Shown: positions 1 to 5,707 of the stretch, in pieces | How positions within the stretch are numbered: the first letter of the stretch is position 1 | Layout: every line of letters begins with the position of its first letter | Assembly (NCBI GenBank): GCA_016844365.1 | Contig: JAENIT010000038.1 | Coordinates: 1-10,564 of the forward strand | DNA from: Dehalococcoidia bacterium | GTDB taxonomy: Bacteria > Chloroflexota > Dehalococcoidia > SHYD01 > SHYC01 | Direction: 5' to 3' | DNA: 10,564 nt | Notes under the pieces: model-generated | Database searches by the model: none | What the model was told of the DNA's origin: nothing | What the model saw: only the letters and a program-made list of their open reading frames with translations | Translations under genes and position numbers: made by a program

Positions 1-123
1 AGCGGGAACATCCAACTCTAGACCCTTCAGCGCACAGGCCTCTATCAGGAGCTGCTCCTGCTCCGGCACCAGGCGAGCCAAAGTGCCCCACATGTCAAAG
101 AAGACGGCTTTTATCTCTGTCAT
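1..123 (-). CDS. HAD-superfamily hydrolase, N-terminal fragment (runs off left edge)
   Basis: Reading the minus strand from the ATG at 123 gives 41 residues beginning MTEIKAVFFDMWGTLARL, still open at the window edge. The hydrophobic strand followed by FDMWGTL is HAD motif I. The first Asp (residue 10) would be the phosphoenzyme nucleophile. The usual second Asp (DxD) is replaced by Trp, a known variant in several HAD hydrolase subgroups. HAD enzymes hydrolyse phosphate esters or C-halogen bonds, so the substrate cannot be told from this stub. An in-frame start further upstream is excluded, because the ATG at about 149 meets a stop in another frame. No convincing Shine-Dalgarno is visible. 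The gene is divergent from the folE operon, so the two share a roughly 300-base intergenic region. Confidence 0.75.
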   Translation of the reverse strand, partial: MTEIKAVFFDMWGTLARLVPEQEQLLIEACALKGLELDVPA

Positions 124-232
124 CGGCGTATCGGGGTTGATGTTACCATAAAAGGGGTTAGTCAAACAACAGCCGAGCGCTGAGGGAAGTGTCAGCACTG
201 ATGCTTCAAATGGATCGACTTAGTGGTGTTAA

Positions 233-253
233 TTGGAGCGGCCTATGCTCCAA
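233..253. promoter_or_regulatory. Operator-like inverted repeat upstream of the folE promoter
   Basis: TTGGAGC (233-239) and GCTCCAA (247-253) form a perfect 7-bp dyad with a 7-base spacer. It ends two bases before the predicted -35 hexamer, so its centre lies near -48 from the predicted start. The size, symmetry and position fit the binding site of a dimeric transcription factor. The factor is unknown, and no regulator gene lies in the window. It could also act on the divergent HAD gene. Confidence 0.4.
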
Positions 254-255
254 AA

Positions 256-284
256 TTGACGCGGGTTAAGGTGGCTGGTATAAT
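256..284 (+). promoter_or_regulatory. Sigma70-type promoter of the folE operon
   Basis: The -35 hexamer TTGACG (256-261, 5 of 6 consensus) is separated by 17 bases from a perfect -10 TATAAT (279-284). A TG at 276-277, one base before the -10, makes it an extended -10 promoter. The predicted start is near 291, leaving an untranslated leader of about 140 bases before folE. This is the best promoter in the window and presumably drives all five genes through 4285. Confidence 0.75.
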
Positions 285-297
285 TTAATGCGTGTTG

Positions 298-324
298 ACC
301 CCCACCCCCTGGGTGGCGGTTTTT
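298..324 (+). terminator. Terminator-like hairpin in the folE leader (candidate attenuator)
   Basis: Bases 298-307 pair with 311-320 around a 3-base CCT loop. There are nine G-C or A-T pairs with one C-C mismatch (301/317), and the stem runs directly into a T tract (320-324). This has the form of a rho-independent terminator. It lies about 7 bases after the predicted start of transcription, and no plus-strand gene upstream could end here. It could therefore prematurely terminate folE operon transcripts or stabilise their 5' end. The rest of the leader (325-431) shows no riboswitch I recognise. Confidence 0.5.
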
Positions 325-431
325 GCATTAAGAGAAGGGTATGGTCAGCCTTGGCCCCTGTTTGTTCTTGCGAGAGAGCACTCATTCCACAGCCCGCCCA
401 GGATTGCCCGCCTATTTGTTGAAGGAGCGTC

Positions 432-992
432 GTGGTAGATCAAGATCGGATTAAGCGGGCGGTAATGGAGATAATCCAGGCAATAGGGGAAGACCCTAAC
501 CGTGAGGGGCTTCAGGGGACGCCGCGTCGCATCGCTGAGATGTATTGCGAGCTCCTCTCCGGTATGGATGTCGACCCTATGGACGACTTGGCCACAGGTT
601 TCGACGAGGCCCATCAAGACATCGTCATATTTAAGGACATACCCTTCTTTGCACTGTGCGAGCACCATTTTCTCCCCTTCTTCGGCACCGTGAACGTGGG
701 ATATATCCCCAACGATAGGATTGTTGGAGTAAGTAAGATCGCTAGGGCCGTAGACACCCTGGCGAAGAGGCCCCAGATGCAGGAACGACTTACGGCCCAG
801 ATGGCCGATGCTGTAATGAAGGCTCTAGGCCCGAAGGGAGTGGGTGTGATAGTACAGGCCGAGCATCTCTGTATGACCATGCGAGGAGTCAAGAAGCCGG
901 GGAGCAGCATCGTAACCTCCGCCACACGAGGCTCCTTTGGCGAAGACCCAGCCACTAAAGCCGAGTTTATGTCTCTTTTTAGGGGAAGCTAA
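432..992 (+). CDS. folE: GTP cyclohydrolase I (FolE type)
   Basis: The product is a cytoplasmic homomultimeric enzyme that converts GTP to 7,8-dihydroneopterin triphosphate plus formate, the first step of folate and other pterin synthesis. At 186 residues it has normal family length. The zinc site is intact: Cys76 and His79 in CEHHFLPFFG and Cys147 in HLCMTMRGVKKPGS. His78 and His145 match the catalytic histidines of the E. coli enzyme. The start is the GTG at 432, preceded by GAAGGAG at 421-427. The next gene begins at the base after the stop codon, so translation is probably coupled. It is the first gene of a five-gene operon. No other folate or biopterin gene is in view, so its partner role in this operon is open. 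Confidence 0.96.
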   Translation: MVDQDRIKRAVMEIIQAIGEDPNREGLQGTPRRIAEMYCELLSGMDVDPMDDLATGFDEAHQDIVIFKDIPFFALCEHHFLPFFGTVNVGYIPNDRIVGVSKIARAVDTLAKRPQMQERLTAQMADAVMKALGPKGVGVIVQAEHLCMTMRGVKKPGSSIVTSATRGSFGEDPATKAEFMSLFRGS

Positions 993-1973
993 ATGGGCTA
1001 TTCCGTCCACCGGGAGGACTTCGAATCGCTCGCAGCGATATGGGATGATCTTGAGCGTCTCAATCCCACCCGCTCGATATTCTCCGGATTGGATTGGTCC
1101 AAGCTGTGGTGGAAGCACTTCGCGAAAGATAAGGAGCTGTTTATCCATTCAGTAAGGGATGGGCAGGAGTGCATAGGGATAGCGCCGCTGGTGCGAAATG
1201 GCGATACTATCTCCTTCATCGGTGATACGGATGTCTCCGACTACATGGACTTCATTATTACTCCCGGGAAGGAAGAGCAGTTTCTCACCGCATTATTGAC
1301 ATACGCGAGTTCTGAGGGCTGGGACCACATGAGCTTGCACTGTATGCGGCAAGACTCTTCTACCATTACCATACTATCTGATATATGCGCGGAGATGGGT
1401 TACTCCAACTCTCTGGAGGTGGAGGACGTCTGCCCGACAGTGGGGCTCCCTGATTCCTGGGAGGGATACCTATCGGCGCTGAGCAGGAAAGACCGCCACG
1501 AGCTGAGACGTAAGATGCGCAGGCTGGAAGGGGCCGGCAGGATGAGCTATTACTACGTGAATGGGGATAATGGCCTTGATCCGGCGTTGGACGATTTCCT
1601 AGTGTTGCACCGTCAGAGCCGGGAGGAGAAGGCCGCCTTTATGACCCCGGATATGGAGGACTTCTTCAAAGACTTCTCTCGGCACTTCATCTCCAAGGGC
1701 CAGCAGCGCCTGTACTTCATGGAAGTGGACGGCGTGAGGCTTTCGGCTAACATCTGCTTTGATTATGGGTCCACTCTGTATCTTTATAATAGCGGGTACA
1801 ATCCCAACTACGCACATCTTAGCGTAGGGCTGTTGCTGAAGGCGCTGTGTATCAAAGAAGCTATAGAAGCGGGTAAGGAAGTCTTCGACTTCCTCAGGGG
1901 GAATGAGCGCTACAAATACGACCTTGGCGGTGTCGATGCGCCCATTTACCATCAAGTTATAACCAGGGAATGA
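993..1973 (+). CDS. BioF2/CelD-type GNAT acyltransferase
   Basis: This 326-residue protein resembles the CelD/BcsL-like group carrying the BioF2-like acetyltransferase domain (Acetyltransf_6), a GNAT fold related to FemAB aminoacyl transferases. Diagnostic stretches are the basic SRKDRHELRRKMRRLEG (residues 164-180) and, near the C-terminus, YNSGYNPNYAHLSVG (265-279) followed by FDFLRGNERYKYDLGG (298-313). These proteins transfer acyl or aminoacyl groups to amino groups of sugars or cell-envelope precursors. The substrate here is unknown. The ATG at 993 abuts the folE stop, and the AGGGGAAG inside the end of folE serves as ribosome binding site. Position before a GT4 and a PIG-L deacetylase suggests an amino sugar made by those two enzymes as acceptor, which is inference. 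Confidence 0.85.
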   Translation: MGYSVHREDFESLAAIWDDLERLNPTRSIFSGLDWSKLWWKHFAKDKELFIHSVRDGQECIGIAPLVRNGDTISFIGDTDVSDYMDFIITPGKEEQFLTALLTYASSEGWDHMSLHCMRQDSSTITILSDICAEMGYSNSLEVEDVCPTVGLPDSWEGYLSALSRKDRHELRRKMRRLEGAGRMSYYYVNGDNGLDPALDDFLVLHRQSREEKAAFMTPDMEDFFKDFSRHFISKGQQRLYFMEVDGVRLSANICFDYGSTLYLYNSGYNPNYAHLSVGLLLKALCIKEAIEAGKEVFDFLRGNERYKYDLGGVDAPIYHQVITRE

Positions 1974-1991
1974 GAGACTGAGGAAAGATAT

Positions 1992-3221
1992 ATGAGGGTT
2001 GCTGTTGTCAGCGTCCACGGCTGTCCGTTGATGCCCCCCGGCGTTAAAGAAAGCGGAGGGATGAACGTGTACGTTCGCGAGCTTTCACGCCACCTGGGGA
2101 GAATGGGCGTCAAAGTGGACGTTTTCGCCCGATGGCATGACCCGGAGGAGCCTCAGACGGTGAGCTTGGGCAAAAATGTCAGAGTGGTCCATCTTGAGGC
2201 AGGCGGCAGAGGGGAGCTTGGGAAGGATGATATATACCAGTACCTGGATGAGTTCCTATGCAATCTGGAGTCTTTCCGGAACTTACACCAGCTAAAGTAT
2301 GACCTCATTCACAGCCATTACTGGCTTTCGGGATGGGTGGCGGCCATTCTCAAGCGACGGTGGAGAGTCCCCCACGTAGCTATGTTCCATACTCTCGGTG
2401 AGGTAAAGAACCGCGCTATGGTTGGAGGACATGAGTCTCCCATAAGGATCAGGACCGAGCGGACCGTGGCCGCGCGAGCCGACTGCATTATAGCGCCCAG
2501 TCCCCAGGAGAAAAGCCAGGTGGTCCGGCTGTATAGCGCTTCTCCCAGCAAGGTTGAAGTGATCCCGTGCGGCGTGGACATGAAACTATTCAGGCCCATG
2601 GATAAGGAAGCCTCTCGCCACAAGCTGGGCCTGTCGTCCAAGAAGACCATTCTTTTCGTGGGGCGAATCGATCCGATCAAGGGCATAGATACTCTACTTG
2701 AGTCCATACCCAATCTGAGCGATGTGGGCGGTATCCAGGTGGTGGTGGTAGGAGCCGCGCCAGAGGGGAACGGCGAGTACAGTCACCTTGAGGAGCTTAT
2801 TCGGGAGTTGGGGATTGGCGATGCTGTGCAGTTGGTGGGGGCGGTTGAGCGTAATCTGTTGCCGTACTACTACAATTCCGCCGACGTCTGCGTTATTCCC
2901 TCGTATTATGAGAGCTTTGGCATGGTGGCGGTGGAGTCACTGGCCTGCGGCACTCCGGTAGTGGCATCCAGGGTGGGTGGTCTCCAGAGCACGGTGCGAG
3001 ACTGGGAGACGGGTTACCTCGTCCCCTGGCGTTGCCCAGAGGCTTTTGCTGAGCGGTTAGATATCATATTAGGGAACGAAGACGTCCGTCGTAGCATGAG
3101 CCAGGCTGCCAGGGCGTCTGTCGAGACGTTCCAGTGGCCCGTTGTTGCCAGGGATGTCCTTAGACTTTACGAGGCTCTGCTGGAATCGACTGACAAGAGG
3201 GCCGCTCTCTCCATAGGATAG
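1992..3221 (+). CDS. GT4 glycosyltransferase, MshA-like
   Basis: This 409-residue retaining glycosyltransferase has the two-Rossmann GT-B layout. The N-terminal acceptor half carries SGGMNVYVREL (21-31) and LIHSHYWLSG (105-114). The C-terminal donor half carries LFVGRIDPIKG (221-231) and the EX7E motif YESFGMVAVES (306-316). It strongly resembles MshA, which joins UDP-GlcNAc to inositol phosphate in mycothiol synthesis. From memory of the Corynebacterium glutamicum enzyme, its inositol-phosphate ligands His9, Asn25, Lys78, Tyr110, Thr134 and Arg154 fall at the same positions here. Donor-site Arg225, Lys230 and Glu307 are also present. BshA and sucrose-phosphate-synthase-like enzymes share much of this fold, so the acceptor is not proven. 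AGGAAAG at 1981-1987 precedes the ATG. Confidence 0.9.
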   Translation: MRVAVVSVHGCPLMPPGVKESGGMNVYVRELSRHLGRMGVKVDVFARWHDPEEPQTVSLGKNVRVVHLEAGGRGELGKDDIYQYLDEFLCNLESFRNLHQLKYDLIHSHYWLSGWVAAILKRRWRVPHVAMFHTLGEVKNRAMVGGHESPIRIRTERTVAARADCIIAPSPQEKSQVVRLYSASPSKVEVIPCGVDMKLFRPMDKEASRHKLGLSSKKTILFVGRIDPIKGIDTLLESIPNLSDVGGIQVVVVGAAPEGNGEYSHLEELIRELGIGDAVQLVGAVERNLLPYYYNSADVCVIPSYYESFGMVAVESLACGTPVVASRVGGLQSTVRDWETGYLVPWRCPEAFAERLDIILGNEDVRRSMSQAARASVETFQWPVVARDVLRLYEALLESTDKRAALSIG

Positions 3222-3230
3222 AGCCATTTC

Positions 3231-3560
3231 ATGCTGTTTGTGGCGACCTTCAATCTCAAGCCTGGTCTCTCTCGGGACACAATGGAAGAGGCCATAAGCC
3301 GCCACAAGGGGTGGGAGCATCCTCCTGGGCTTAAGGTGGTAGCCGATTACTTCGTTCATGGCTCGCCGAACATAATCGTGGTCTTCGAGGCTTCTGATGT
3401 TGAGCCCATCTACGCCTTGAATTACGTGTGGGCCGATGTCTTCGATATATCGGTACATCCGGCCATGCCTCTGGATGAGGCCATAAGGTTGGGTGGACAG
3501 TTAGGGCAATTCACAAAGAGTGAAGGTAACACAATCGGCTCGCCACAAGGAGGTGGGTAA
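3231..3560 (+). CDS. DUF3303 family small protein
   Basis: This is a 109-residue protein whose first 90 residues match my memory of DUF3303: MLFVATFNLKPG strand, then an amphipathic helix, PPGLKVVADYFVHG, and PNIIVVFEASD. The pattern suggests a ferredoxin-like dimeric alpha/beta-barrel fold. The last 20 residues are Gly/Ser-rich and probably disordered. The function of the family is unknown. It begins 9 bases after the GT4 stop with only a weak ribosome site, and its own stop (TAATG) overlaps the next start by one base. It is therefore probably expressed by coupling with its neighbours. Its place between glycosyltransferase and deacetylase suggests an accessory role in the same pathway, which is inference. 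Confidence 0.75.
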   Translation: MLFVATFNLKPGLSRDTMEEAISRHKGWEHPPGLKVVADYFVHGSPNIIVVFEASDVEPIYALNYVWADVFDISVHPAMPLDEAIRLGGQLGQFTKSEGNTIGSPQGGG

Positions 3561-4285
3561 TGGGAGAACAGACTCCAGCCAAGGTTATGGTAATAATGGC
3601 CCATCCTGACGATGCTGAGTTTAGCTGCGGCGGCACCATCGCCAAGTGGGCCGCCCTGGGTAGCGAGATAACCTACGTAATATGCACCAACGGCAACAAG
3701 GGGAGTGATGACCCGGAGATGACCCCGGAGCGCCTCGCCGTCATCCGACAGCAGGAGCAGAGGGATGCGGCCAAAGTGCTGGGAGTGAAGGATGTGATAT
3801 TCCTCGGCTACCCTGACGGCGGCCTGGAGGACACTTCGGAGATTCGGGGGGAGATAGTCCGTCAGATAAGGATGCACCAGCCGGAGATCATAGTCACCAT
3901 GGACCCCATGCGTCGCTACTTCCAGCATCGGGACCACCGCGTCGCTGGGACTCTGGCACTGGACGCCGCCATGCCCTATTCCCGCAGCCACCTGTTCTAT
4001 CCCGAGCAGATAGCCCAGGGGCTGAAACCCCACAAGACGTTCGAGGCTTACATATCCGCGGCCGAGAACCCTAATCTTGATGTCGATATAGCAGATACCT
4101 TCGATCTCAAGGTGGACGCCCTACTGCAGCACGTGAGCCAGATGGGTGGCGCGACGAAGGAGGAGCTTGGGGGGAGGCTCAAGGATATGTCGGCCAGGTT
4201 CCTGGGTATTGAGGGGGAGAACCCGCATCTGGTGGAGCGCTTCCGGCGCATCGTCTACCGGCGACGGGAAGAGGAAAGCAGCTAG
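3560..4285 (+). CDS. PIG-L/LmbE family N-deacetylase
   Basis: This 241-residue zinc-dependent enzyme belongs to the family of MshB, BshB and GlcNAc-PI deacetylase, which remove N-acetyl groups from GlcNAc conjugates. The metal motif is AHPDDAE (residues 14-20), where His15 and Asp18 are expected zinc ligands and Asp17 the catalytic base. The third ligand is expected at His126 in HRDHRVAG (123-130). TNGNKGSDDPEMTPERLAVI and FLGYPDGGL are typical family segments. AAGGAGGTG at 3547-3555 is a strong ribosome site. It is the last gene of the operon. With the MshA-like GT4 upstream, the simplest reading is deacetylation of a GlcNAc glycoside made by that enzyme. In detail it is nearer to generic LmbE/BshB proteins than to actinobacterial MshB. 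Confidence 0.9.
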   Translation: MGEQTPAKVMVIMAHPDDAEFSCGGTIAKWAALGSEITYVICTNGNKGSDDPEMTPERLAVIRQQEQRDAAKVLGVKDVIFLGYPDGGLEDTSEIRGEIVRQIRMHQPEIIVTMDPMRRYFQHRDHRVAGTLALDAAMPYSRSHLFYPEQIAQGLKPHKTFEAYISAAENPNLDVDIADTFDLKVDALLQHVSQMGGATKEELGGRLKDMSARFLGIEGENPHLVERFRRIVYRRREEESS

Positions 4286-5061
4286 TGGCTATGGTCTTCT
4301 TGCTCCAGCTCAAAGGGAAAGCGCACCCGATCATCATGCTCCCTGAAGGCCAGCCGTAAACTGTCCAAGTCCAGGCGGGGGATTCGCAGGAAAGTAGGAC
4401 GCCTACCCACCTCCTTAGGCGAGTGGGCGTCAGAGCCCTGGACTACTGCGTAGGGCTTTGTATACCTCCCCATTTTCCCCTGGTTCCAGAGCGGCTTTTC
4501 CCTGGGGTCTGTGATCTCCAGGGCACTCAGGTGGTCGCTGTCGTGGATCCTCTTCTTTTCATCCCGGTCGATGTATTGGGTAGCGATGAAGCCTCGGGGA
4601 TCCCGGTCCACGTGGGCGGCGATACCCAGTCCACCCAAGTCCTCCACTAGTCGACAGACTTCATCCAGAGGGTGCTCTGTGCTGTAGTGGGCGTCCCCCC
4701 TGTGATCGTAGTCGAAGCCTATAGCATCCAGGAAGCGGTCCAGCCAGTGGAGAGGCGTGTCGGGATCGAAGATGGACAAGAGGTGGCACCCCTGGGCCGT
4801 GACCTCTATACCGGGGAAGATTGTAAGGTTGGTGCCCCTCGCCGCTCGCTGCATGGAGTCGACGAAGGCGGAGCTGTTATGGTCGGTGATGGCCAAGCCG
4901 TCCATCTTCGCCTCTATGGCCGCTAGGACGATGTCGTCAGCGGTGGTGTGGAGGTTTAGCTCCGGGACCATGTTGTCGTCGTAGCAGCGGGATACGGGGG
5001 TATGAACGTGGAAGTCGAACTTGAAGTAAGGCTTACCATTATTACCGTTGTGCTGAACCAT
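4282..5061 (-). CDS. PHP-domain metal-dependent phosphoesterase
   Basis: This is a 259-residue protein of the polymerase-and-histidinol-phosphatase family. Metal-binding motifs appear in the expected order: HVHT (residues 18-21), DHN (60-62), PGIEVTA (83-89, Glu86), His150 in IAAHVDRDP and GSDAHS (209-214). Relatives hydrolyse phosphate mono- or diesters such as histidinol phosphate or short nucleotides, so the substrate is undetermined. The start is the ATG at 5061, with AGAGAGG about ten bases upstream on the minus strand. The gene converges on the PIG-L gene, and the two share CTAG (4282-4285) as overlapping stop codons. It has its own promoter (5097-5125). The last ten residues are acidic and His-rich. 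Confidence 0.88.
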   Translation of the reverse strand: MVQHNGNNGKPYFKFDFHVHTPVSRCYDDNMVPELNLHTTADDIVLAAIEAKMDGLAITDHNSSAFVDSMQRAARGTNLTIFPGIEVTAQGCHLLSIFDPDTPLHWLDRFLDAIGFDYDHRGDAHYSTEHPLDEVCRLVEDLGGLGIAAHVDRDPRGFIATQYIDRDEKKRIHDSDHLSALEITDPREKPLWNQGKMGRYTKPYAVVQGSDAHSPKEVGRRPTFLRIPRLDLDSLRLAFREHDDRVRFPFELEQEDHSH

Positions 5062-5096
5062 TAAGAGAGACCTCTCTACTTGGACGAACTGAGGTG

Positions 5097-5125
5097 ATTT
5101 TAGCAGATTGATGGTAGTGATGCAA
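5097..5125 (-). promoter_or_regulatory. Promoter of the PHP gene
   Basis: On the minus strand TTGCAT (5125-5120) is followed after exactly 17 bases by TAAAAT (5102-5097). The hexamers match consensus at 4 of 6 and 5 of 6. Transcription would start near 5090, giving a leader of about 29 bases to the PHP start codon at 5061. Confidence 0.6.
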
Positions 5126-5152
5126 GGATTTGTGCTAGCTGTACGATAAAGG

Positions 5153-5270
5153 ACACCAGCCTACTTTCTCGATGCGCCCACATATTGAGGTCTTTTTCTC
5201 CGAAATAGCGTATCTTGTGCTCACCACAGGTGTTCTATATGTCGAGTGAGAAAAAGAAAGTAGGTGGTGT
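5153..5270 (+). promoter_or_regulatory. Structured leader burying the ribosome site of the 5271 gene
   Basis: Bases 5153-5158 plus 5160-5169 pair with 5265-5270 plus 5255-5264. This makes sixteen Watson-Crick pairs with one bulged G at 5159, ending exactly at the TTG start codon (5271). The right arm contains the Shine-Dalgarno-like AGGTGG (5262-5267), so the helix would mask it. A competing 10-bp helix is possible: TCTTTTTCTC (5191-5200) with GAGAAAAAGA (5248-5257). It shares bases 5255-5257 with the right arm, and forming it would disrupt the end of the masking stem and could favour its opening. Inside lie a short hairpin (5222-5232) and a 6-bp pairing of 5180-5185 with 5237-5242. This could be a translational switch or thermosensor. 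A short inverted-repeat mobile remnant is less likely, since I saw no target duplication. I saw no strong promoter for it, only a TACGAT at 5142-5147. Confidence 0.5.
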
Positions 5271-5516
5271 TTGGAGCTACTAACTAGAAGCGCGCGTCAA
5301 GTGATAAGGCTGGCTTATGAAATCCTGAAGAAGGTGCCCAGGGACTGTCCCAGTAAGGCAGTTGCCGTAGGGGCTTCGGTATTGCTGGTGCTGGCCTCTC
5401 TAGTAGTTGCTAGGATGGCGATCACTACCATCGATGAGACGAGGAGAGTGCGGGAAGAGGACCTGTGTGGGCAGTGCGAAATGAGAACAACATGTAAGGT
5501 GAGTCGCGCTAGGTAG
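5271..5516 (+). CDS. Small single-pass membrane protein with C-terminal CxxC
   Basis: This 81-residue protein has a basic N-terminal segment (residues 1-29, seven Arg/Lys), one hydrophobic span at about 30-50 (AVAVGASVLLVLASLVVA), and a charged tail. The tail carries Cys66, Cys69 and Cys75 as LCGQCEMRTTC. By the positive-inside rule the tail would face outward, where CGQC could be redox-active or bind a metal. I do not recognise the family. The TTG at 5271 is the only start after an in-frame stop at 5247-5249 that keeps the basic segment, and it follows AGGTGG. The gene stands alone, with a structured leader before it and a terminator after it, both of which support its being real. Confidence 0.6.
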   Translation: MELLTRSARQVIRLAYEILKKVPRDCPSKAVAVGASVLLVLASLVVARMAITTIDETRRVREEDLCGQCEMRTTCKVSRAR

Positions 5517-5561
5517 TGATTCTTGTGGCTTTGCCATGATATTCGGTTAGGGACTTATGGT

Positions 5562-5585
5562 GGCCGACTAACGGTCGCCTTTTTT
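5562..5585 (+). terminator. Rho-independent terminator after the small membrane protein
   Basis: GGC (5562-5564) and GAC (5566-5568), with one bulged C between, pair with GTCGCC (5574-5579). The loop is TAACG, and T5580-T5585 follows. The stem is short at 6 bp but GC-rich, and the six-base T run is ideal. It lies 46 bases after the 5516 stop. Confidence 0.65.
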
Positions 5586-5638
5586 GTTTTGGCGATGACT
5601 GTGCTCTAGCTCTGGAGACTTCACGATAATGCAACGCC

Positions 5639-5667
5639 TTGTGTAACACGTCAGTTCAAAATATGAT
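5639..5667 (+). promoter_or_regulatory. Possible promoter of the DUF4015 gene
   Basis: TATGAT (5662-5667, 5 of 6 consensus) lies 17 bases after TTGTGT (5639-5644, only the TTG matching). The predicted start near 5674 would give a leader of about 34 bases. A small dyad, GTGT-A-ACAC (5641-5649), overlaps the -35 and may be an operator. Support is modest. Confidence 0.4.
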
Positions 5668-5707
5668 TTACTATGAAAGAGCGTGGTTTTACAGAAGGTA
5701 ATTGATC

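Noticed and set aside
176..198. GCTGA-N8-TCAGC inverted repeat
   Set aside because: It has only five base pairs and is not placed against a promoter element I trust.
288..422. 44-codon ORF from an ATG right after the folE -10 box
   Set aside because: The ATG lies before the predicted transcription start, has no ribosome site, and the reading runs through the terminator-like hairpin.
341..454. 37-codon ORF in the folE leader overlapping the folE start
   Set aside because: AGAAGGG is only about 2 bases from its ATG, too close for normal initiation, and the peptide resembles nothing.
614..955. 113-codon minus-strand ORF inside folE
   Set aside because: It is the shadow of a well-conserved gene with no promoter or family resemblance.
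3422..4033. 203-codon minus-strand ORF over DUF3303 and PIG-L
   Set aside because: Its length comes from codon bias of the real genes on the other strand; both of those have recognisable families.
5153..5270. Small inverted-repeat mobile element (MITE)
   Set aside because: The inverted ends are good, but I see no target-site duplication, and the right arm coincides exactly with a ribosome site and start codon. A second copy in the genome would reopen this.
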